Source: Paragonimus westermani (lineage: Eukaryota > Platyhelminthes > Trematoda > Plagiorchiida > Troglotrematidae). From it: a DNA stretch of 64,000 nt. The stretch covers positions 327,735 through 391,734 of the forward strand of contig QNGE01000101.1 of assembly GCA_008508345.1 (NCBI GenBank), read 5' to 3'. This document shows positions 21,401-29,480 of the stretch, one piece after another. Both the position numbers and the translations under genes were made by a program. The notes under the pieces were generated by a model that was given only the letters and a program-made list of their open reading frames with translations, was not told where the DNA came from and searched no databases. The stretch's first letter is position 1. Each line of letters begins with the position of its first letter.

Positions 21401-23492
21401 GAAAGAACAGGCATGGTTTCGCCTTGAGCAGAGATTCATAGATCACACTTTCGGTCTTCGTCAAATCTTAGAGCAGCAGCATGTGTACGACTGGTCAACA
21501 ATTGCCAAGTTTCTCGACTGTAAAGGTGTGTACGATTCGGTGGATCGATCTACACTTTTAGAATCGCTTAACCGCAGGAGAGTACCCAGTAAGTATGTGA
21601 AAATACCGTCAGCGCTTTATTCTTTTCCCTCAGCTCAGATCAGGGTTTACGGTGAACTGTCTGGCAGTTTCAGGAGCAGCACTGGCGTACATCAAGGCTA
21701 TCTACTCTCGCCGTTTTGTTCAATTTTTGTCTCCGGCATTCATAAGATGTCGGCCTAGAGCTCTTACTTGGTGGAAGACTGAGTGATCTTCATTACACCG
21801 ACGATAAGCTGTTGCTGTTTGACGATTTTCAAACAAAGCTAACAATGCCAGATACTATTTGGCACATTGTTAAATAATTCAGAATGCTCTTTGCCGCTCC
21901 AAAGTGCAGAATGCTTCCGCAGGATTGCTGTGGCTACGTAAATTTAATGTTAGACAATAAAGCCATGGAGGCTGATGATCGGTTTGTATCCCTGGGAATT
22001 TGCATCAGCGGTGGCGGAGGAGGTGTAAAGAATGAAACAGAGGCACGTATCTCTAACACTAGGGTGGTGTTTACCAATCTGGGACACCTATGGTGACAGA
22101 GAGGTATCTCCATGATGCGCATATACGTCAACAGTGAGGGTTGTTACTTTACAGCAGCGAGACTTGGCCGTGCAAGGTGGAAGAAATAAACCGTCTTCAG
22201 GTATCTGACAACCGATTTCTGCGTTCAATCGTTCGTATCGAGTGGCACCAGAGGGTAAACAAAGAGAAGGTAAGGGGACAGTTATTCGGTACGGATTGTA
22301 AAATGAGTTCTTTCGTTCAGTCCTTACATTTGCACAGATGTACTAAGGATGCCAACGAACCGCCTTTCACACCGAGCACTCAGCCAACGCTGCGGCCGAC
22401 TGGCGTAAGGTGCGAGGTGGAGTGATGATGACCTGGCGTAGGCAAATGAAGGCGTTCACGATGGGGTCGACCACCGTAGATTGCGCTCGTCTCTCGGGCT
22501 AGGAACCACGCTCCTCATACAGTCAGATGCTGGAGATATTAGGTGAGATGGCGGCTAATCAGGCCCAGTGACGTGAATGTTGTCGTTGTTTGACCGAGTT
22601 GTCTCTGAAGTGGATGCACTTAATGACGCGAGGCAGCGAAAACTGTAGAGGAACTGTCTTGTTGGTGACGACTTACTTTCACCTACTAGTCGACTGCTTG
22701 TTTGCAAGATGTAGGCAGCTTAGTGTTGAATGTTTGAATAGAGACGCAGCTATCTCTAGTGGTTGTGTCTCTTCCCGTCTCCTTTTTTCCTCTCTTTCTG
22801 CACAGGGTTTGCTTTTTTATTATTGTTTGACAGTTGGGCATCAGTGCGAACCACTGATTTATTGTTGTCTATGATGATGACGGTGATGACGGTGACGACG
22901 ATGACGATGCATACTTAATGTGAACGGTGTGTTATAAGGGCGGCAGTTGAAACGTCACCGCCGGAGACAGCCATGATCTATTCGCCATGACGAATATTAC
23001 TTACGAGTAAGCACACCAGTGAACGGAATTGATGGCGGTGACACTCATTGCATATCGAAACGGATTTCGGGATAAATAGTGTCTAGTATTATAATTCTGA
23101 TTAAACACAAAAGTTCCTTGAAGTAAACAACCGATTTGCTGACACCTCTGGTTGGTTTTCTTAATGGTGAGTACGGGAAAGCAACAGTGAGTAACAAGCC
23201 ACTCACCTTCTTTTGATCCGACTGTGTTGAAGTATCCAGCGGAAAACCCACCGGTGAATGCACCATGAAAACGCAGTGGTCGACCCTTCTCATTCAGAAT
23301 ACGCTGTTCATATGCTGCCGGAACAGCACGTTGCCTGCCGGACTGCATGGCACGGAAACGACCCTCATCTGAGAAAACAATTCAACCAATGAGAAGGAAA
23401 AGTGCTGGGAACGTACCGGTCTCGTCATCACTGAAGGCAGTCCCATAGGTGACCCAATTGTCTCCTTCTTCACCTTCGTTCCAAGAGGCCAT
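3117..23492 (-). CDS. GPATCH1: GPATCH1 orthologue (G-patch domain-containing protein 1), 13 exons, 3' end outside window
   Basis: GPATCH1 is a nuclear, spliceosome-associated protein; G-patch proteins bind and activate DEAH RNA helicases, and DHX35 is the reported partner here (established knowledge). Thirteen exons join without a frame break: 23417-23492, 23207-23368, 18955-19052, 18657-18811, 18402-18547, 18057-18278, 15504-15761, 14342-14617, 12880-13134, 9309-9643, 8316-8449, 6356-6785 and 3117-3429. They sum to 2860 nt (953 codons plus one base). Family landmarks appear in the right order: [20 protein letters not shown] (exon 2), PEDFMDEE (3), EFGIAP (4), LLRKLGW (5), [10 protein letters not shown] (6), [10 protein letters not shown] (7), PFKVDPEKQ (9), [12 protein letters not shown] (11) and [12 protein letters not shown] (13). 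Human GPATCH1 is about 930 residues, so this one is slightly long even without its lysine-rich tail. All coding exons are open, unlike the decayed transposons in the introns, so the gene looks intact. Confidence 0.93.
3430..6355 (-). other. GPATCH1: GPATCH1 intron 12
   Basis: A 2926-nt intron bounded by GTGAGA (donor at 6355) and CACTCTAG (acceptor at 3430). Apart from the hairpin at 6096-6177 no gene or classifiable repeat was seen. Confidence 0.8.
6096..6177. repeat. Near-perfect inverted repeat (30-bp stem, 22-nt loop)
   Basis: The left arm 6096-6125 and right arm 6148-6177 are reverse complements at 29 of 30 positions (one T/A mismatch at the 17th base). The 22-nt loop contains CTCTAGAG. 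Pairing stops at both outer ends after at most one further pair. It lies in GPATCH1 intron 12. It could be a foldback or MITE remnant, or a pre-miRNA-like hairpin. The structure is seen; the function is unknown. Confidence 0.9.
6356..6785 (-). CDS. GPATCH1: GPATCH1 exon 12
   Basis: Residues 706-849. Joined to exon 11 it reads [16 protein letters not shown], matching the vertebrate PYPDSTLVGLP junction. It then has a basic patch ([14 protein letters not shown]), FSLFDLLDV, and an acidic run ([14 protein letters not shown]). The acceptor is TTTGTAG and the donor is GTGAGA at 6355. A 107-aa plus-strand reading frame over this exon is its shadow. Confidence 0.93.
6786..8315 (-). other. GPATCH1: GPATCH1 intron 11
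   Basis: A 1530-nt intron (donor GTAAGT, acceptor TTTGTAG). No gene or repeat recognised. Confidence 0.8.
8316..8449 (-). CDS. GPATCH1: GPATCH1 exon 11
   Basis: Residues 662-705: [14 protein letters not shown], then [20 protein letters not shown] and PNPYPE. This matches the family block LTRxxFEWHPDKLLCKRFNV. The acceptor is TTGCTTCAG and the donor is GTAAGT at 8315. Ends in phase 2. Confidence 0.95.
8450..9308 (-). other. GPATCH1: GPATCH1 intron 10
   Basis: An 859-nt intron (donor GTGAGT, acceptor TTGCTTCAG). No gene or repeat recognised. Confidence 0.8.
9309..9643 (-). CDS. GPATCH1: GPATCH1 exon 10
   Basis: Residues 550-661. [19 protein letters not shown] corresponds to the RERDEFARAALLY segment, and [13 protein letters not shown] to LSSRFTHAK. 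The middle is low-complexity Pro/Thr and poorly conserved. The acceptor is CAACACAG and the donor is GTGAGT at 9308. Ends in phase 0. Confidence 0.85.
9644..12879 (-). other. GPATCH1: GPATCH1 intron 9
   Basis: A 3236-nt intron (donor GTATGT, acceptor CAACACAG). Open frames here (11549-11824 minus, 11899-12195 plus) carry no known motif. Confidence 0.8.
12880..13134 (-). CDS. GPATCH1: GPATCH1 exon 9
   Basis: Residues 465-549: [15 protein letters not shown], then [20 protein letters not shown], the family's FKPFAKDPEKQ block. The acceptor is CGTCACAG and the donor is GTATGT at 12879. Ends in phase 1. Confidence 0.93.
13135..14341 (-). other. GPATCH1: GPATCH1 intron 8
   Basis: A 1207-nt intron (donor GTGAGT, acceptor CGTCACAG). 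Nothing recognised inside. Confidence 0.8.
14342..14617 (-). CDS. GPATCH1: GPATCH1 exon 8
   Basis: Residues 373-464: [13 protein letters not shown] and [10 protein letters not shown] correspond to the 'DGF ... PPxxPxxYxPVH' region of the family. It ends [11 protein letters not shown]. The acceptor is CCAATTAG and the donor is GTGAGT at 14341. Phase 1 on both sides. Confidence 0.85.
14618..15503 (-). other. GPATCH1: GPATCH1 intron 7
   Basis: An 886-nt intron (donor GTAACT, acceptor CCAATTAG). The acceptor is preceded by C/T-rich sequence on the minus strand. Nothing recognised inside. Confidence 0.8.
15504..15761 (-). CDS. GPATCH1: GPATCH1 exon 7
   Basis: Residues 287-372: [17 protein letters not shown], then an acidic stretch ([14 protein letters not shown]) and FDGWTAP near the end. 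The GVGALE and GWTAP motifs are conserved in GPATCH1. The acceptor is CCATACAG and the donor is GTAACT at 15503. Confidence 0.95.
15762..18056 (-). other. GPATCH1: GPATCH1 intron 6
   Basis: A 2295-nt intron (donor GTGCGT, acceptor CCATACAG). No element could be classified. Confidence 0.8.
18057..18278 (-). CDS. GPATCH1: GPATCH1 exon 6
   Basis: Residues 213-286. It includes [19 protein letters not shown], matching the family's HGLAYKGLDP block. It ends TRAGIRG, joining exon 7 to give [14 protein letters not shown]. The acceptor is CACATTAG and the donor is GTGCGT at 18056. Phase 1 on both sides. Confidence 0.9.
18402..18547 (-). CDS. GPATCH1: GPATCH1 exon 5, degenerate G-patch
   Basis: Residues 164-212. 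It opens [16 protein letters not shown], which aligns with the first half of the G-patch (LLRKMGWKEG in vertebrates). The glycine-rich second half (GQGVGPR and the basic run after it) is absent; the text goes straight to [15 protein letters not shown]. No GT donor exists between GWRE and PPGFEDS that could hide the missing part. The acceptor is TTTGTTCAG and the donor is GTACGT at 18401. Confidence 0.85.
18657..18811 (-). CDS. GPATCH1: GPATCH1 exon 4
   Basis: Residues 113-163. It starts [14 protein letters not shown], matching the family's EFGIAP block, and ends [16 protein letters not shown], the segment just before the G-patch. The acceptor is TTTGCTAG and the donor is GTACGT at 18656. Ends in phase 2. 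Confidence 0.9.
18812..18954 (-). other. GPATCH1: GPATCH1 intron 3, GC-AG type
   Basis: A 143-nt intron beginning GCAGGT and ending TTTGCTAG. The phase of the flanking exons and the conserved DEE/DFGEFG junction force the GC boundary. Confidence 0.7.
18955..19052 (-). CDS. GPATCH1: GPATCH1 exon 3, ends at a GC donor
   Basis: Residues 80-112: [18 protein letters not shown], then RPEDFMDEE. The last block is diagnostic for GPATCH1. The acceptor is GATGTAG before 19052. To keep phase 0 with exon 4 the exon must end at GAAGAG, followed by GCAGGT, so the intron is GC-AG. The GT three bases further in would break the frame with exon 4. Confidence 0.85.
19930..20490 (+). mobile_element. Possible LTR-element 3' end: coding tail, polypurine run and short LTR
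   Basis: A GC-rich stretch unlike its flanks. A plus-strand frame with an acidic end ([20 protein letters not shown], then [17 protein letters not shown]) stops shortly before a G-rich tract (ACCGGGGGG at about 20377-20383). After that, sequence starting TGCTGCGGGTTGG runs to CTCGCTACA near 20491 and holds an AATAAA. This looks like polypurine tract plus a TG...CA LTR of about 110 bp. The protein was not recognised, so the call rests on architecture only. Confidence 0.35.
20815..22915 (+). mobile_element. RTE-type retrotransposon, broken RT and C-terminus
   Basis: Plus-strand copy in GPATCH1 intron 2. In order: endonuclease-RT linker ([18 protein letters not shown], about 20987), RT fingers ([17 protein letters not shown], about 21145), RT palm start ([20 protein letters not shown], about 21520), [20 protein letters not shown] (about 21650), then the C-terminal [20 protein letters not shown] block (about 22205) and [10 protein letters not shown] (about 22420). 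Several stops and frame changes separate these blocks. The 3' UTR (TTTGCAAGATGTAGGCAGC, about 22692) resembles the copy at 1-775 and ends in a TGATGA-rich tail at about 22873-22910. Confidence 0.88.
23207..23368 (-). CDS. GPATCH1: GPATCH1 exon 2
   Basis: Residues 26-79. It contains [20 protein letters not shown] and then [10 protein letters not shown], the most conserved block of the GPATCH1 N-terminal domain (Pfam DUF1604). The acceptor is TTTTCTCAG before 23368 and the donor is GTGAGT from 23206. Phase 1 on both sides. Confidence 0.95.
23417..23492 (-). CDS. GPATCH1: GPATCH1 exon 1 (start codon)
   Basis: Codes for residues 1-25, [20 protein letters not shown] followed by SDDET. This matches the acidic N-terminus and YGT motif of GPATCH1. 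The ATG at 23492-23490 is the first in frame: a TAA lies in the same frame just upstream. The donor is GTACGT at 23416. The following intron is only 48 nt (23369-23416), typical of short 5' introns in flukes. Confidence 0.85.
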
Positions 23493-23599
23493 TGGCAGAA
23501 ATCCACTTTAAAATATCTGAATCGCAAAAGCAAGCGTAACACTAACATCCAACGGTGTCTATTCACGACAAAATAACAGCAACATGAAGCAGTAAGATC

Positions 23600-23860
23600 G
23601 ATATTACAAATGAAGGGGAAAATAGGGGGTCATACCAAGCAAAAAGGATTGCAGGTATATAAGGAGGAAATAGATCACAACAGTGCACAGAGATTCACGA
23701 CACAGGTGCCAGTGACTTTCCTTCTTGGCCACATTAGCTGGCGTCCTCAAACTCCTCAATCCAATCAGGAACGTTCCATTGAGGCGAGTTTCAGTGTCAG
23801 CGCTTCTACACCTTGAATCAAGGTCATACGCTAACCATTAGGCCACCATTTCTAGCCTGA
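23600..23860 (-). repeat. tRNA-derived SINE-like unit
   Basis: On the minus strand 23848-23829 reads TGGTGGCCTAATGGTTAGCG, a good match to a tRNA D-arm / pol III A box. The following TTGATTCAAGG is a weak B-box-like string. A unique tail continues to about 23600. It abuts the truncated RTE end at about 23865 and ends about 110 nt upstream of the GPATCH1 start codon. The family is inferred, and the boundaries are approximate. Confidence 0.55.
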
Positions 23861-23864
23861 CCCA

Positions 23865-24460
23865 CTACTTGCAAACAAGGTACGGTGTGACGAAAGATAA
23901 GTCGGCGTTCGTAAGGTGTGGCCCAGCCAACGAAACAAGCGAGACGAGAACATCATGTACAAGGGCTGACAGAGTTCGTGAATCCCGAAGACAATTCAGT
24001 AGACTTCGGCGTTGCTGTCACGATATTCCCACTACCTGTCGTCAGTACACCGGAGACACCGATGGTCGAAAACGGACATCTTCAGTGTGTATGAGTCCGT
24101 AGTCGTAGTAGTACAATAAGACTATTGGTAAAGTGATATACTCTCGACCTTATACTGAAAGGCTGAGGTCACATCGGCGCCATTAATAAGCCCAGTTGGC
24201 AAATGCTACTTGAGCCTTAGCTAAAAGGTATGTGATATCATCAGATATTCCCTTAGCAACGATGCAGCTCCCTAGGTAGATGAACTTTCTTAGCTCTAAC
24301 GTTCCACCCCACGAATGAGAGCAGACGCATTCCTGTCAATAATGCGGAGCTCACGTCAAGCTGGCAAACTGAACCCTTTAGTCTATCCAGAATGGTCTGG
24401 GCGCCAAAAAATCACCATAAATTAGCACAGACATTTGCATACTATAGACTTCGAATTCGG
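23865..24460 (-). mobile_element. RTE-type retrotransposon fragment, C-terminal half
   Basis: The minus strand reads RWLGHTLRTPTYLSSHRTLF (about 23925-23866), the RTE 'RWLGHVLRM' block. Upstream of it (higher coordinates) is QTILDRLKGSVCQLD near 24400-24360, which matches the palm segment of the copy at 34800-35770. It is heavily decayed. The 3' part is replaced by the SINE-like unit. Confidence 0.75.
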
Positions 24461-26729
24461 GTCTGAGTGTTTCAACACCACTACATTCAGTCTGTCAGAA
24501 AACATTTATGGACCTCATCTACTCCAAAGATAAATCGGATATGGGAGGCTGGACAAACCTGTCGTATCATAACTGAGAGGCCGAAGAATAAGAATGAGCT
24601 GACAAAAGGTCTAACCCGGCCAGACAGCTAAGAGTAAATTTTTTTCAGAATGTTGGCATACCTTTCCGGTGCACCTCTTCCTAATAAGAAGTCCACCAGT
24701 GTATGTCCAACAAGTGAATCCCAGGTACTTCTGATAGCTAAGAAGAAAGCGATTGTCGATCCTTTGTATGAGTGGTGGAGATTCAGCGGAGTTAGATGTG
24801 ATCAACACAACGAGGATCAGGAGTGTAGGCAGATATAATATAGCAGGAGTCAATGTAATCTCTTGATGGTTAGCATACGAAGTGCGCAAGCCTGGTTTAC
24901 AAATGCGGGCAACGTTAAGCGGGCCCGTAATTGAAAGTGACCTCACTGACCCAGAATTCCCGAAAAGCCGCCGGCCCCTTGACTGAAGCAATAACCCATC
25001 TACAAGAGACAGCAGAGAGTTCGTCTAAGCCTTGTGGCTTTACGAGGACTTGGTCTTAAATAAGACTGCTGTTTCCCAGGGCGCAGAAACATCAACAAAC
25101 CAGTGAGCACAAGAGGCGCCCAATGGCATGCCTAACGGCGAGAGTAGCCAGTTGAACTGGCGCTAGAAGTGCTCATCCCGGCGCCCCAAGCATCGTCGCA
25201 GACTATGGGTGTGACTATCAAAGGCTTCGCGCCTGCCTTTCTGACACCTGCTGTCTGGATTAGATACAAAAACTTTCAGAAGCTCGCTGTAGCAGCAACC
25301 TGTTTCATTTCGATAGTGCGTTGTATCCTCTAGGCTTAGTGAAACATTCCTAGCTGCTTTCGGAGTTTCAACCGAGTGGCCCAACGAACTCAGCGACACT
25401 CTCCGTTGGATCAGATATTACGGTGAGCGTCAAGAAGTTCGAGTGAACCCAGGGAAACTCAGTGGTTGGTAGCTGATCTAACGGTAGTACCACACGAGGT
25501 ACCCTCCCACTGCATGCCGCATGTCCCCCTTGGGCCCAAATGGTGTCCACAGCGTGGGATCATGGACTAGAGACAAATGCGTCCTGGTAGATGTAGGACG
25601 CTTGTGCATTTGCTAACTTAGAAATATCAATTTATGTATAAAGATAAAGTGGCCAACCACCAAAGTGGGCAACGAAGTTTACACATACCAATGCACGGTC
25701 GAAATCCACACAGAATCTCAACAGTTACCTGCAATATTGGAAACAGACACGTCATCGATAGCTGACGGTTACGTGACCAACCTAACCCCGGTTGTTGAGG
25801 CGATGCATGCGCATTGTCACGCAGGATTGTGACTATCGGTGCCTACTAGAAACCCAGCATTACCAGTGCAAATCTGCAACAAGCGTTCACTGCTGTCCAC
25901 TCGACGAGCATCGTAAGGATTCTGACCACTTGTCACGCTTATCGGCACTTAAACTGCCTACTCAAACATCCAAGTCTCTAATCGATGCTGCAATGTCCGC
26001 GCGCCACACGGTGTACAAAAGGTTAATGAGGTGGTGATAAAAAAGTTTAATTTGATCGCGTCCGGACCACAGTCTATGTGAGCATATACTACAAAATAGT
26101 TTGTGATGAATGTCTCTCAAAGCTCTCACAGTACCTTTGGTTCTAAAGGCGAAAAACGGTTGTTGACGGATACCAAGTAGCGCCTTCTCTGCGTGTGTGC
26201 TTAAGGAAGTCCCAGCACCGGTCTGGCCAAAAAAAAGAAAATACATTGTACACGTACAGAAGAGCGCCCGTCGGGGACTGAAGGTGTAGGAGTGTGTTAG
26301 GATCGTGGAGACATGTTCCACCAAATATCGATATCAAAAGTCCAATATATATACAAGGGCTGTCTGCCATTCTATCTGCATAAGTGGCCGAATATTCAAA
26401 CCGCCGAGCTTAAACAGCGTCAGGCGGTGCGCGACGTTACCGGTTAGGCAAATATGTTGTCTCGAAGACTGATACATTAACATTCCGACCACGACTTCCA
26501 TCGCAAGCAGCAAAAGGTCAAGCCCCTGGTGTGTCTGACAACAAAACTGATGGGTCCGTAAGTAACGAATAAACTGAAAACGAGGAAGTGAGACCGATTC
26601 AGAGACAACGTAACCGTCCTCCTACTTCCACTGTATAACCGTCACAAAACTGCAATTCACCACGCCAGTCGGTAGGTTTAGCACTACCCATAAAAAGCGA
26701 GGCCAGCAATTGCACTTCCGTCCTCAAAC
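24461..26729. other. Unassigned region upstream of GPATCH1
   Basis: Open frames at 24611-24991 minus, 25163-25399 minus and 25962-26324 minus show no domain that could be named. Composition and neighbours suggest old repeat DNA. Confidence 0.5.
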
Positions 26730-27172
26730 CTAATTAGGATTTTGGTCGATAACCTAGTGCCGGCACCATTCAAAGAAGGCGCGGAGACGTTACTAAACGC
26801 CTTGGCTCGGTATTTTCAACTTGTATTGACAACGGGGAACATCACTCGGTGTCGGAGTCGACCGACAATAGTTACCACATTCACGAAAGGTGTCCGGAGC
26901 TCTTTCGTAACCAACAGAGCTTGACCACAATCATTACTAAGGTACTGGTATCCATTAGACTTCGTCGATCTACCGCAGCTCGAGGGACAAACGTTAGGGA
27001 AGAACAGACAAAGTTTCACTCTCCACCAAAATCTAAGGCAGCGCTATGAACACCGCCGATCAATAATTACCGTACTCTTCGACTACATAGGTGCGTTCCA
27101 TTCAGTGGGTCGGTCTGCACTTACAGAGTCACTCAAACGCATGGGAATCTTAAACAAGTATATTGTACTGAC
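26730..27172 (+). mobile_element. RTE-type RT fragment
   Basis: Plus-strand RT pieces in shifted frames: LVPAPFKEGAETLLNALARY (about 26752), TGNITRCRSRPTIVTTFTKG, then YIGAFHSVGRSALTESLKRM (about 27085) and GILNKYI. These match the RTE fingers and palm seen at 21145-21600. The fragment breaks off at about 27172, where gypsy integrase sequence starts. Confidence 0.8.
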
Positions 27173-27174
27173 AT

Positions 27175-27810
27175 TTGTATTCATGTCTTCAGAAATGAAA
27201 AATCTCCTCCATGGAACCACACCATATAACCCAGCTGGAAATGGCCAAGTAGAACGGCTTAACTCAACACTTTGGAAAACCATAACACACTGAAGTCCAG
27301 GAACCTTCGAAACAGTTACTGGGAATCAGCACTTCTAGACGTTCTACACTCTGTGAGATCCCTACTTTGTACGTCCACGAATGCGACACCGCATGAGCGA
27401 ATGTTCAGCGTTATTCGACGGTCAACTTCCGGAACATCGCTTCCCAAGTGGTTAATTTCAGGTGGTCTCGTACTTTTGAAGAAACAACAACGAGCATCCA
27501 AATACGATCCTGTAGTGGAGGAAGTTGAAGTACTGGACTGCAACCCGCAGTATACACACGTTCGACTGCCGAACGGGAAAGAAGAGACAGTGTCAGTGAA
27601 AGACCTAGCTCCTCGTGGTGAACCCGATGACCTTGGAACCTCCGAATGTTTAACTGACGCTAATGACCGGATCGAGGCGACAGAAATCGCACATGAAATG
27701 TGTTTCAACGATGAGGCCGCTGACTCTCCTACTCCAACCAATTATGAATTATTAAAGCAAAAGCAGCAACGTCTTCACCCGTATAATCTGAGAAGCCGCG
27801 AAGCATAGTC
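27175..27810 (+). mobile_element. Gypsy-type integrase C-terminal part
   Basis: TTPYNPAGNGQVERLNSTLW (about 27218) is the end of an integrase core with the third catalytic acid, Glu in VER. A +1 shift then leads into an open frame at 27272-27808 (SRNLRNSYWESALLDVLHSV, TNATPHERMFSVIRRSTSGT, LPNGKEETVSVKDLAPRGEP). It ends in a basic tail (LHPYNLRSREA) and a TAG at about 27807. The long open stretch suggests a fairly recent copy. Only the 3' end is present, and its 5' side is joined to RTE sequence. Confidence 0.85.
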
Positions 27811-27872
27811 AGCTTTTCCGCAATTTTCTTCCTGAAAACGATATATATTTGTTTCATTTCGTCCACTTATCA

Positions 27873-28205
27873 GTGGGGGAGAATGTACTAACATTTGCTT
27901 ATTACTAACATTTGGTCATAATTCACGTTCGCCTATTCGTATCACTCATCATTATCTTTTAAACATTACAGCCACTGTACCGTCCTTCTCAGAAGAGTAA
28001 AGCCTTACTCTACGGGCCTTTGTCTTCTAACGACTCAACGTGTCGTTTACCGAATACCGTTTTTCTGATTCATTACATATATGAACGTCTTCGATGCTAT
28101 ACTTCCGTACACCAGCCTAGGTTAGCGTTTACAGTGCAGCGTCTGATAGCTTCAACATCAGGATCGGCTTACTTCCAATTTCACCATCTTTTGGTTGATT
28201 CGGTC
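27873..28205 (+). mobile_element. Polypurine tract and start of 3' LTR of the gypsy fragment
   Basis: About 65 nt after the stop codon lies AGTGGGGGAGAA (27872-27883), a polypurine tract. It is followed directly by TGTACTAACATTTGC (from 27884), a typical LTR start. The right LTR end was not fixed and no 5' LTR is present. Confidence 0.6.
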
Positions 28206-28255
28206 ATGGACACGAGGTAGAGAGATGATGACCTGACGTAGGCAAAATGTCGTAG
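28206..28255 (+). mobile_element. Short RTE C-terminal scrap
   Basis: GATGATGACCTGACGTAGGC at about 28223-28242 repeats the segment at about 22424 (coding for MMTWRRQ in the RTE C-terminus). Only about 45 nt are alignable. Confidence 0.55.
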
Positions 28256-28674
28256 AATCCAAAGTGCCTGGGGATTTGAAGATGGTTACTGGCATAAGGA
28301 CGGCAGGAAGTCGTAGGCTGAAGCTACAAATCAGTAAGTCTCAATTCAGTAAAAATGAATATGCTACAGAGAGGTATAAGGGATAACACTGTTAGTCATG
28401 ATGTTGGGCGTGGACCTCTAACATCTCAGCAGCACAGATCTGCGAAGAAGTCCTGTCTAACAAACCTGTTTTCTGGATAATATTATGAATGGTCAGACAG
28501 GGGCGACCTTGTCGAAAAACAGTAAACTCTGTAAATAACTGACTTAAGCTACCAAATGCAGAGGCGTTCAATGTTTCGTTAGGGCTAACTTCCTTAATCG
28601 AAGAACTTCGTGTCGGACGGTCACAACTGGTGACGACAGAAGAATACAGAATAAAGTTACACCGAACAGTTAAG
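28256..28674. other. Unassigned
   Basis: No motif recognised. It may be decayed upstream RT sequence of the CR1 fragment that starts at 28675. Confidence 0.4.
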
Positions 28675-29480
28675 GGCATTCTGCAGGAATCTGTCTTGGA
28701 ATCCTCATTGTCTACGGTCTACATCCTGTTACAAGGGTTGGAGCCGAAACGCTCGATATATGTTTACCGATGGGGTGAAAATGATTGAATGGCAAAGAGG
28801 AGATTCTTTGTAACAGGTCCTTAACAGATTATACCAATAGGCTGAAGACTGGGAACTACTTCTAAATATATCAGAATGAAAACAACTTCAGGCAAGCAGG
28901 AACATACTACATCTTGAACTGCTAGATGAAACAGGTCAACAGGCGAGTAAAGCAAGGTTAGTAGAAATTAGAAGTACGAATGACTTCAAGAGGTTCAGAA
29001 GAAATTGTCCGCGCTTGCGCTTAAGAAAACAACGGCACCCACAGGGCCGGAAACGCTTGTACCGCTCTACAAAAGAAAAGAGCCAACTTACAATGAGTAC
29101 TACGTCCAGGCGTGAGGCCCTACGTTAGTAGAAAAAGACGAATAAGGAAAATGCAACGCCGCTTTTCGAAGTGGTTCATGGGAATTAAAATTGAGTTATG
29201 GTTAGAGATTGAAGCAGCTGAGTATATCTTCATTTTAAAGAACAGACGGCCAGATAGGGACATTTGAAGTTTTAAGAGGGATATCAGATATAAGGGGGAT
29301 AATGCTCTCATTAGACGAGTACGCCCAGGAGTAGCAGTCGCGGAATACCGACTGTGAATTTTGGGGTAAAAACAAATGGGAGCAAAATATTTTCCCACGA
29401 AGAGTAGCAAACACTTGAAATAAGTTGCCAATAGAAGTACGTTCGGCCATCATGGTAGGTTTGATTGAGGTGTAACATAA
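28675..29480 (+). mobile_element. CR1-type non-LTR retrotransposon, 3' half of RT
   Basis: Plus-strand pieces in order: GILQESVLE (28675; family GxxQGSVLGP), FTDGVKMIEWQRG at about 28765 (the YADD box, degraded), LNRLYQ then AEDWELLLNIS with a stop between (about 28820), and at the 3' end FPRRVANT, stop, NKLPIEVRSA (about 29380-29440; family YFxxRVxNxWNxLP). The Trp codon of the last motif has become TGA. The copy is dead and lacks its 5' part. Confidence 0.8.

Larger units (their letters stand above)
19053..23206 (-). other. GPATCH1: GPATCH1 intron 2, enlarged by retroelements
   Basis: A 4154-nt intron (donor GTGAGT, acceptor GATGTAG), the longest in the gene. It carries the plus-strand RTE copy (20815-22915) and a possible solo LTR (about 20382-20490), so both elements lie antisense to the gene. 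Confidence 0.85.
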
